This document shows, piece by piece, positions 6,714 through 11,595 of a DNA stretch of 11,595 nucleotides. Source of the stretch: JAENVU01 sp964544295 (lineage in GTDB: Bacteria > Actinomycetota > Acidimicrobiia > IMCC26256 > JAENVU01); NCBI GenBank assembly GCA_964544295.1, contig CAZJBJ010000123.1, positions 1 to 11,595 of the forward strand, given 5' to 3'. The position numbers were made by a program, and so were the translations under genes. How positions within the stretch are numbered: the first letter of the stretch is position 1; the number at the start of each line of letters is the position of its first letter. Under the pieces are notes generated by a model. The model ran no database searches, was not told the DNA's origin, and was given only the letters and a program-made list of their open reading frames with translations.

Positions 6714-6748
6714 CGGTAATCCGGAGGTTTTCACGGTAGAATCCTCGG
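6714..6748 (+). promoter_or_regulatory. Leaderless promoter and candidate operator of the HTH-Mop / modABC operon
   Basis: The 44-base gap before the regulator gene holds TAGAAT at 6737-6742, a good -10 box ending 7 bases before the ATG at 6750, so transcription would begin at or beside the start codon. No Shine-Dalgarno motif precedes that ATG. Two related elements, CGGTAATCCGG (6714-6724) and CGGTAGAATCCTCGG (6734-6748), lie 20 bases apart on one face of the helix, and the second overlaps the -10 box. TCCGGAGG and CCTCGGA also form an imperfect inverted pair. Binding by the neighbouring HTH-Mop protein is inferred. I saw no match to the E. coli ModE site. Confidence 0.5.
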
Positions 6749-6749
6749 A

Positions 6750-7145
6750 ATGAGCCAGTTTCGTACGAGTAAGGCGGCCGAGCTACTCGGCGTCAGCGTC
6801 GACACCGTGCGGCGCTGGGCCGACGACGGGACGCTGGCGACGACCCGGAGTCCGGGCGGCCATCGCACGATCGAGGGCGCGGAGTTGGCCCGCGTCCTCG
6901 CCGACCAACCGGCGGCGCTGACCGACGGCATCGTCCGCTCGGCGCGGAACCGGTTCACGGGCCTGGTCACCCGCATCGAACGGGATGGCTTGTCGGCCAT
7001 CGTGGAGATCCAGGTCGGCGCGCATCGCATCGTCTCGCTCATGACGCGTGAGGGTGCGGACGAACTCGACGTCGAGGTCGGTGATCTGGCAACCGCCATG
7101 GTCAAGGCGACCAGCGTCATCGTCGAGATCCCGACGGACTCGTGA
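6750..7145 (+). CDS. HTH-Mop (TOBE) protein, likely molybdate-responsive one-component regulator
   Basis: This is a 131-residue two-domain protein. Residues 4-44 form a MerR/excisionase-type helix-turn-helix: SKAAELLGVSVDTVRRW, then the wing-like DGTLATTRSPGGHR, a classic DNA-binding signature of this fold. Residues 65-128 form one Mop (TOBE) molybdate-binding domain, with SARNRFTGLVTRIE at its start, the usual hydrophobic strand pattern, and VKATSVIVE (118-126) at its end. Mop domains bind molybdate or tungstate on assembly into trimers or hexamers. The combination implies a metal-oxyanion-responsive DNA-binding protein. Its gene heads the modABC operon and overlaps modA (GTGA at 7142-7145). 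The likely job is feedback control of molybdate uptake, a ModE-like role with a different HTH type. It could alternatively be mainly a molybdate store. Start chosen for the -10 box at the leaderless distance. Confidence 0.9.
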   Translation: MSQFRTSKAAELLGVSVDTVRRWADDGTLATTRSPGGHRTIEGAELARVLADQPAALTDGIVRSARNRFTGLVTRIERDGLSAIVEIQVGAHRIVSLMTREGADELDVEVGDLATAMVKATSVIVEIPTDS

Positions 7146-7936
7146 GCCGCATGCGCCGGCGGCTCGCCATCGGGCCGCTCATCGTGCTCGTGGTTGCCGG
7201 GTGTGCGTCGGCTTCGAGGTCCGAGGCGCAACGGGGATCCGATACCCGGGGGCTCGACGGTTCGATCACGGTGTCCACCGCGTCGTCCTTGGGACCGGCG
7301 TTCCAGGAACTCCTGGTCCGGTTCGACGCGGCGAATCCCCGTGCGCAGGTGCAGCTCAACCTCGCCTCGTCCACTGCGCTCGCCCTCCAGATCGAAGAGG
7401 GTGCCCCCGCCGACGTCTTCGCGTCGGCGGATACCGCGAGCGCGGACCGCCTGGCCACCGCCGGTCTCCTCCGGGGTCGACCGCAGCCGTTCGCCCGCAA
7501 TCGGATGGCGATCGTCACCAAGCCCGGGAACCCGCAGCGGATCCGAACGGTCGCCGACCTCCGGGACCTCGACGTCGTCGCCCTCTGTGTCGCAACCGCG
7601 CCGTGTGGGTCCTACGCCGCCGAGGTACTGGCGCGATCCAGCGTCACACTGGCGGAATCCTCGGTGACGCGAGAGCCGGACGCGGCGGCGACCGTCGGTG
7701 CGGTCGCCCACGGTGACGCCGACGCGGCCGTCGTGTACGAATCGGACGCGGTGAGTGCGAAATCGCAGGTGGCGAAGATCCCCATTCCGGCCGCCGACAA
7801 CATTGTCGCGACCTACCCCATCGCCGTGGTGTCGAGCACGACGCACGGGCGCCTGGCGCGTGCCTTCATCGGCCTGGTGCAGTCCGACGTCGGGCAGGCG
7901 ACGCTGCGCCGGTACGGATTCCTGCCGGCGCGATGA
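7142..7936 (+). CDS. modA: Molybdate ABC transporter substrate-binding lipoprotein ModA
   Basis: This is a 264-residue protein starting at a GTG that overlaps the regulator's stop; an ATG three codons later is a possible alternative. The N-terminus has basic residues MSRMRRR, a hydrophobic core, and a lipobox VVAGC with Cys21 as the lipidated residue, so the protein is exported and membrane-anchored outside the cell. The mature part is a periplasmic-binding-protein fold of the ModA family. TVSTASSLGPAF (43-54) and LASSTALALQIEEGAPADVF (74-93) contain the serines that hydrogen-bond the oxyanion. CVATAPCGSY (149-158) is the common paired-cysteine version of the family motif. VVYESDA (197-203) holds the tyrosine ligand. 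It captures molybdate (possibly tungstate) and hands it to ModB. modB follows with an ATGA overlap. Confidence 0.94.
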   Translation: MSRMRRRLAIGPLIVLVVAGCASASRSEAQRGSDTRGLDGSITVSTASSLGPAFQELLVRFDAANPRAQVQLNLASSTALALQIEEGAPADVFASADTASADRLATAGLLRGRPQPFARNRMAIVTKPGNPQRIRTVADLRDLDVVALCVATAPCGSYAAEVLARSSVTLAESSVTREPDAAATVGAVAHGDADAAVVYESDAVSAKSQVAKIPIPAADNIVATYPIAVVSSTTHGRLARAFIGLVQSDVGQATLRRYGFLPAR

Positions 7937-8721
7937 GCCGCCCCGTTCGACGTCGACCTCGCGGTGCCATGTTCGTGGCCGCGCTCGCGTTCGCCTTCAT
8001 CGTGCTCCCCTTGTTGGGGCTCGTGAGCGAGGTCTCGTGGTCGCGGCTCTGGCACGACCTCACGACGACCGAAGCCGCCGCGGCGTTGCGCCTCTCGCTC
8101 GTGTGTTCGATGGCTGCGGCCACGTTGGCGTTCGTCCTGGGGGTTCCCCTCGCGTGGGTGCTGGCCCGGGTCGAGTTCCCGGGTCGATCCGTCGTGCGCG
8201 CGCTGACGCTGCTGCCCATGGTGTTGCCGCCGGTGGTCGGTGGGGTCGGCCTGCTCTACGCGTTCGGCCGGAACGGGTTCGTCGGAGCCCGGCTCGACGA
8301 TTGGTTCGGGATCCACCTCACGTTCTCGACCGCAGGTGTGATCCTGGCTGAGACGTTCGTGGCGCTGCCGTTCCTCGTGATCACCGTCGAAGCCGCGTTC
8401 CGGGGACTCGACCGCGATCTGGAGGACGCCGCCGCGACCTTGGGGGCGTCGCGGCGCACCGTGCTCCGGCGGGTGACATTGCCGGTCGCCGGTCCCGCCA
8501 TCGCCGCGGGTGTCGCGCTGGCCTGGGCGCGGGCGTTGGGCGAGTTCGGGGCGACGATCACTTTCGCCGGCAACATCCAGGGGCGCACCCGAACGGTTCC
8601 CCTCGCCGTCTACCTCTTCCTCCAGTCCGATCCCGAGGTTGCGATCGCCCTCAGCCTCGTGCTCGTGGCCGTCTCCGTCGCAGTGCTCACGGCCCTGCGG
8701 GGGCGGTGGCTGGTCAGATGA
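7933..8721 (+). CDS. modB: Molybdate ABC transporter permease ModB
   Basis: This is a 262-residue integral membrane protein. After a basic N-terminus (RPVRRRPRG), hydrophobic segments lie at about 12-32, 52-78, 88-111, 132-155, 186-203 and 236-255, giving about six membrane spans, as in other ModB/CysT-type permeases. The cytoplasmic EAA loop begins EDAAATLGASRR (164-175) and continues to TLP; it contacts the ATPase. The C-terminal ModB hallmark is ARALGEFGATITFAGNIQG (199-217), followed by TVPLAVY. ModB forms the homodimeric channel for molybdate. The length is slightly above the roughly 230 residues of E. coli ModB because of the N-terminal extension. It begins within modA's stop and ends within modC's start, so all four operon genes are translationally coupled. 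Confidence 0.94.
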   Translation: MSRPVRRRPRGAMFVAALAFAFIVLPLLGLVSEVSWSRLWHDLTTTEAAAALRLSLVCSMAAATLAFVLGVPLAWVLARVEFPGRSVVRALTLLPMVLPPVVGGVGLLYAFGRNGFVGARLDDWFGIHLTFSTAGVILAETFVALPFLVITVEAAFRGLDRDLEDAAATLGASRRTVLRRVTLPVAGPAIAAGVALAWARALGEFGATITFAGNIQGRTRTVPLAVYLFLQSDPEVAIALSLVLVAVSVAVLTALRGRWLVR

Positions 8722-9395
8722 GTCTGCTGGCCGACGTCCGGGTGCAGCACGGCGAGTTCACGCTCGCGGTCGAGTTGCGGGTGGCGCCGGGCGAGACCGT
8801 CGTCGTGGTCGGGGCGAACGGCGCGGGGAAGACCACCCTGCTGCGGACGATCGCGGGACTGTCGCCGATCGACGCGGGTCGGATCGTCATCGACGACGTG
8901 GTCGTCGACGACGGCGACCGGGTCATCGTCGTGCCCGAAGCCCGATCGGTCGGCTTCGTGTTCCAGGACCAGCGGCTCTTTCCGCACCTGTCCGCGTTGG
9001 AGAACGTGGCGTTCGGACTCGAGACGCGCGGGATCGGTGTCGGAGAGGCCCGTTCCCGCGCCCGGGCCGAGCTCGACGCCTTCGGAGTCGGTGATTGTGC
9101 CGACCAACGCCCCGGCGACCTGTCGGGGGGTCAGGCCCAGCGGGTCGCCCTGGCCCGCACGTTCGTGACCGCGCCGCGCGTGCTCGTCCTCGACGAACCG
9201 TTCACCGCCATCGATGCCGCGGCGCGACCTGCCGTCCGGGACACCGCGTTCGCACGGGCCCGAGCCATCGGCGGTGTGACCGTGCTCGTGACCCACGACG
9301 GCGCCGACGCGCCGTCGCCCGAGACACCGGCGATCGAACTCGTCGGCGGTCGAGTGGCCCGCCGGGCCTCGATCGCCGCGATCAGTTCGCGCTGA
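8718..9395 (+). CDS. modC: Molybdate ABC transporter ATPase ModC, short form without the C-terminal Mop domain
   Basis: This is a 225-residue ATPase. I chose the ATG at 8718 because it overlaps modB's stop; a GTG at 8706 in the same frame would add four residues. All ABC motifs are present: Walker A GANGAGKT (32-39), Q-loop Gln83 in FVFQDQRLFPH, signature LSGGQ (135-139), Walker B VLVLDEP (155-161), D-loop near AIDA, and the switch histidine His193 in VTHD. Canonical ModC is about 350 residues and carries two Mop/TOBE repeats after the ATPase domain. This protein stops shortly after the H-switch. The single Mop domain encoded by the first gene of the operon may replace the missing sensor. Identity as ModC rests mainly on the operon, since the ATPase domain alone would also fit other importers. 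Its last 14 bases overlap the 3' end of the opposite-strand PAP2 gene. Confidence 0.92.
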   Translation: MSLLADVRVQHGEFTLAVELRVAPGETVVVVGANGAGKTTLLRTIAGLSPIDAGRIVIDDVVVDDGDRVIVVPEARSVGFVFQDQRLFPHLSALENVAFGLETRGIGVGEARSRARAELDAFGVGDCADQRPGDLSGGQAQRVALARTFVTAPRVLVLDEPFTAIDAAARPAVRDTAFARARAIGGVTVLVTHDGADAPSPETPAIELVGGRVARRASIAAISSR

Positions 9396-10182
9396 CGAGT
9401 CCCGGGGCGGAAGAACGGTCCCGCATCGCGGAGATCGTGACGACGAGCAGCCAGGAGACTCCGAGGACGGCCCAGCCGGCGACGGCGTCGAGGATCCAGT
9501 GGTTCGCGGTCACGACGATGACGAACACGGTCAGCACCGGGTCGACGAGGACGAGCACTTTCGTCCAGCGACGGCGGAGCACCGGGAGCATCGCGAGCGC
9601 ACTCCACGTCGACCAGCCGACGTGGAGGGACGGCATCGCGGCGAACAGGTTGCCGAACGCGGCACGCGACGCGGCGGTCGGGATGCCGCGGACGACGACG
9701 ATCCGTTGCTGGGGGCCGAAGTTGAAGTACTCGGCCGCAGTGTCGACGAAACCGAACCGGGCCGGCATCAGGCGAGGTGGGTTCAACGGGTACAGCCAGA
9801 ACATCACGAGCGCGATGGCCAACATCACGAGCAGGGTGGTGCGCCACCGCACGTACCGCTCGGGCGCGCGGCGCCAGAGCAGTACCAGGGCGATCATCGG
9901 GACGACGAAGTGCACCGTGCCGTAATAGATGTTGGCGAGCGAGAGGACGACGTGGTGGTGCAGGAACGCCTGTTGGATCCGGTACTCCTGGTAGATGCCG
10001 AGGGCGCGCTCCCACCGGACGACGTCGAGGCCGTTGCGCAACGCGACGGTGGCCGACCCGGCGGCCGCAGATCGCAGTTCGTCGTAGAGCAGGTAGAGAC
10101 CGACGCCGATCGCGACTTCGAGGATCCAGCCGTACCGCCACCGGCTGAGCGCGGGTCGCCGGGTCGGGGCGGGGAACCGCAC
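9382..10182 (-). CDS. PAP2-family integral membrane phosphatase/transferase
   Basis: This is a 266-residue membrane protein starting at a GTG 3 bases after the thioesterase stop. Hydrophobic segments lie at about 18-33, 85-103, 115-131, 193-201, 208-227 and 235-250. Phosphatase motifs typical of the PAP2 superfamily are visible: MPSLH (183-187), matching the PSxH motif with His187, and NHWILD (227-232), matching the HxxxD motif with His228 and Asp232. YPLNPPRLMP (131-140) and the long loop between it and MPSLH match the PAP2 subfamily related to inositol phosphorylceramide synthases and aureobasidin-resistance proteins. The enzyme probably removes or transfers a phosphate group of a lipid or polyprenol phosphate at the membrane; the exact lipid is unknown. 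It is co-directional with, and probably co-transcribed with, the thioesterase. Its 3' end overlaps modC tail to tail by 14 bases. Confidence 0.86.
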   Translation of the reverse strand: MRFPAPTRRPALSRWRYGWILEVAIGVGLYLLYDELRSAAAGSATVALRNGLDVVRWERALGIYQEYRIQQAFLHHHVVLSLANIYYGTVHFVVPMIALVLLWRRAPERYVRWRTTLLVMLAIALVMFWLYPLNPPRLMPARFGFVDTAAEYFNFGPQQRIVVVRGIPTAASRAAFGNLFAAMPSLHVGWSTWSALAMLPVLRRRWTKVLVLVDPVLTVFVIVVTANHWILDAVAGWAVLGVSWLLVVTISAMRDRSSAPGLVSAN

Positions 10183-10185
10183 CCG

Positions 10186-10623
10186 TCAGCTCGACGCGGT
10201 CCGCGGTGCGCCGTCGGGGTCACGCCGGCGCAGGATGAACGTGCCCGACGCGGTGGAGACCTTCTCCCCGTCGGCATTGGTGATCGTGGTTTCCAGGTAG
10301 GCGATCTGGCGCGCCAGTCGCACGACCTCGCCGCGGACCGTCAGCGCGTCGCCGGCCTTGGCGCCGCGCATCGTGGAGTACGTGATCGAGATGGTGGCGC
10401 CGCTCTCGCCGCGCTCGAGTGCACTGTTGGTCGCGAAGTTCATCGCCGCGTCGTGCACCACCGCGTACACCCCACCGTGAACTCCGCCGACCGGGTTGCA
10501 CGCGGCCTCCGTCGGCGTCCACGCGGCCTCGACCCAACCCTCGCCGTAGCGTTGGAAGTCGACGCCGAGTTGTCCGAGGAGCGGCATCCCGCCGTCGCCG
10601 AGGGCCTTGTCCATGTTGCGCAC
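10186..10623 (-). CDS. Hotdog-fold thioesterase, PaaI family
   Basis: This is a 145-residue single hotdog-domain protein. The long central helix begins NPVGGVHGGVYAVVHDAAM (43-61), with the HGG motif at 49-51 and Asp58 at the position of the catalytic acidic residue of PaaI/YbgC-like acyl-CoA thioesterases. Strands TISITYSTMRGAKAGD (77-92) and VVRLARQIAYLET (100-112) complete the fold. Such enzymes hydrolyse acyl- or aryl-CoA thioesters as homotetramers. The GTG at 10623 is preferred because a -10-like TACTGT lies 8 bases upstream; the ATG at 10614 (Met4) is an alternative start. Neither has a Shine-Dalgarno motif. The divergent thiolase suggests a shared role in acyl-CoA turnover. The PAP2 gene follows after only 3 bases. 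Confidence 0.87.
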   Translation of the reverse strand: MRNMDKALGDGGMPLLGQLGVDFQRYGEGWVEAAWTPTEAACNPVGGVHGGVYAVVHDAAMNFATNSALERGESGATISITYSTMRGAKAGDALTVRGEVVRLARQIAYLETTITNADGEKVSTASGTFILRRRDPDGAPRTASS

Positions 10624-10628
10624 GGGCG

Positions 10629-10659
10629 TGGACAGTACTCAGAAGCCGCTGCGTACACT
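10629..10659 (+). promoter_or_regulatory. Candidate sigma-70-type promoter of the thiolase gene
   Basis: TGGACA (10629-10634) and TACACT (10654-10659) resemble -35 and -10 elements with a 19-base spacer, slightly longer than the optimal 17. Transcription would begin near 10666, leaving a leader of about 30 bases. That leader contains GGGAG at 10684-10688, a ribosome binding site 6 bases before the ATG at 10695. This gene would thus be a conventional leadered one. Confidence 0.45.
10632..10637 (-). promoter_or_regulatory. -10-like hexamer for a leaderless thioesterase/PAP2 transcript
   Basis: On the minus strand TACTGT (TANNNT) ends 8 bases before the GTG at 10623, so the transcript could start at the initiation codon. 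No convincing -35 element was found. The hexamer overlaps the proposed -35 element of the opposite-strand thiolase promoter. Confidence 0.4.
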
Positions 10660-10694
10660 GGAAACCCCTCGCCTCACCGCCCCGGGAGCCCCCG

Positions 10695-11595
10695 ATGCCC
10701 AGCGCCGTCATCGTCGACGCCGTTCGCACGCCGCTCGGTCGGCGCAACGGATCGCTCGCCGGCATCCACCCGGTGGACCTGGCGGCGCACACCCTGCGGG
10801 CACTGGTCGAGCGGACCGGCATCGATCCGGGTGCGGTGAACGACGTGATCATGGGCTGTGTATCCCAGGTCGGCGACCAGGCCGTCAACGTCGGTCGGAG
10901 TGCCGCGCTGGCGGCCGGGTTTCCCGAGACCGTGCCGGGGACGACGATCGACCGGCAGTGCGGCTCGTCCCAGCAGGCTGCGCACTTCGCGGCCCAGGGA
11001 GTGATGGCGGGCGCGTACGACGTCGTGATCGCGGCAGGGGTCGAGAGCATGAGCCGCGTGCCGATGGGCTCGTCGTTCATCCAGGGCAGTGTCCCGTTCG
11101 GGCCGCGGATGCTGGCCCGGTATCCGAATCTCGTTCCGCAGGGCCTGTCGGCGGAGTTGATCGCCGAACGGTGGGGGATCACCCGAGAGGACAACGACCG
11201 CTTCTCGGTGGAGTCCCACCACCGCGCCGCCCGCGCCCGGGCCGAGGGTCGCTTCGACCGCGAGATCGTGCCGGTCGAAGTTGGCACCGACACCGCGCCG
11301 TCGACGATGCGCGACGACGAAGGGATCCGGCCCGATTCGTCGATGGAGTCGCTGGCCAAACTGAAGCCCGCGTTCGCCGAGTCCGGAGTGGTCACCGCGG
11401 CCAACTCGAGCCAGATCACCGACGGCGCCGCCGCGATGTTGATCATGAGCGAGGGAAGAGCGAACGCACTCGGACTCACGCCACGGGCCCGCTTCCACAC
11501 GTTCGCGTTGGCCGGCGTCGATCCGGTGATGATGCTCACCGGGCCGATCCCGGCCACCCATACCGTGCTCGAACGCGCGGGGCTGACCCTCGACG
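10695..11595 (+). CDS. Acetyl-CoA C-acyltransferase (thiolase), 3' end cut by the window
   Basis: The first 300 residues of a thiolase; family members are about 390 residues, so roughly a quarter is missing beyond the edge. The N-terminus VIVDAVRTPLGRRNGSLAG (5-23) is the classic thiolase opening. Cys89 in IDRQCGSSQQA is the nucleophile that takes the acyl group. GVESMSRVPMG (115-125) and the block AANSSQITDGAAAML (235-249) are further family signatures. The C-terminal GHP histidine and second active-site cysteine lie outside the window. Thiolases cleave 3-ketoacyl-CoA in beta-oxidation or condense acetyl-CoA units. The sequence type (a divergent neighbour thioesterase, a ketoacyl-CoA-like motif set) suggests a degradative acyltransferase, but this part cannot tell chain-length preference. 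GGGAG six bases before the ATG supports the start. Confidence 0.93.
   Translation, partial: MPSAVIVDAVRTPLGRRNGSLAGIHPVDLAAHTLRALVERTGIDPGAVNDVIMGCVSQVGDQAVNVGRSAALAAGFPETVPGTTIDRQCGSSQQAAHFAAQGVMAGAYDVVIAAGVESMSRVPMGSSFIQGSVPFGPRMLARYPNLVPQGLSAELIAERWGITREDNDRFSVESHHRAARARAEGRFDREIVPVEVGTDTAPSTMRDDEGIRPDSSMESLAKLKPAFAESGVVTAANSSQITDGAAAMLIMSEGRANALGLTPRARFHTFALAGVDPVMMLTGPIPATHTVLERAGLTLD

Noticed and set aside
7142..7936. Paired cysteines C149 and C155 in ModA as a novel redox switch
   Set aside because: The CxxxxPCG arrangement is common in ModA-type binding proteins, so it is not special to this window.
10220..11557. A 445-codon minus-strand open frame across the thiolase and thioesterase
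   Set aside because: The thiolase on the plus strand shows the family's Cys89 and signature blocks, and the thioesterase is in another minus frame. This frame has no domain.
1..11595. Mobile element, phage, CRISPR or defence island
   Set aside because: No transposase, integrase, terminal repeats, spaced direct-repeat array, nuclease or toxin-antitoxin pair was found. Composition and codon use look uniform throughout.

Overview
The window is high-GC (by eye close to 70%), densely coded chromosome from an actinobacterium. The evidence for this is the GTG starts, the chains of ATGA/GTGA stop-start overlaps, a mycothiol-S-transferase-like (MDMPI/TIGR03084-type) gene, and -10-like hexamers 6-8 bases from start codons (the leaderless pattern). 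The overall flavour fits Acidimicrobiia-like environmental actinobacteria, but that is a guess. I see no tRNA, rRNA, CRISPR array, transposase, integrase or phage gene. No stretch above 300 bases lacks a gene; the largest gap is 71 bases.

Layout. (1) 1-1643, plus strand: the last 37 codons of an unidentified gene, then an unusual short-chain dehydrogenase with an N-terminal four-cysteine zinc-ribbon-like segment. (2) 1666-4682, minus strand: a serine hydrolase of the beta-lactamase/penicillin-binding fold, translationally coupled (ATGA) to a molybdopterin (bis-MGD type) oxidoreductase with an N-terminal [4Fe-4S] site. (3) 4719-6705, plus strand, divergent from (2): three overlapping genes for a PaiB-like FMN-binding protein, a DsbA-fold protein with a single active-site cysteine, and a DinB/mycothiol-dependent isomerase-like protein. 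(4) 6750-9395, plus strand: a molybdate uptake operon of four overlapping genes, namely an HTH-Mop (TOBE) regulator, modA, modB and a short modC. (5) 9382-10623, minus strand: a PaaI-type thioesterase followed by a PAP2-family membrane protein whose 3' end overlaps modC tail to tail. (6) 10695 to the end, plus strand: an acetyl-CoA acyltransferase (thiolase), cut by the window edge.

How the parts may work together. The ModABC importer would supply molybdate for the molybdenum cofactor of enzymes such as the oxidoreductase in (2). The molybdate-sensing Mop domain normally fused to ModC is missing there and is found instead on a small DNA-binding protein that heads the operon, suggesting local feedback control. 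Region (3) reads as a small flavin/thiol redox or detoxification operon. Regions (5) and (6) pair a thioesterase and a thiolase on a divergent promoter, pointing to acyl-CoA metabolism. Most of this is recognisable biology. The least ordinary items are the zinc-ribbon SDR with a displaced catalytic tyrosine, the oxidoreductase with a probable non-Cys/Sec molybdenum ligand and no partner subunit, the split ModC/Mop arrangement, and the recurring leaderless promoter pattern.
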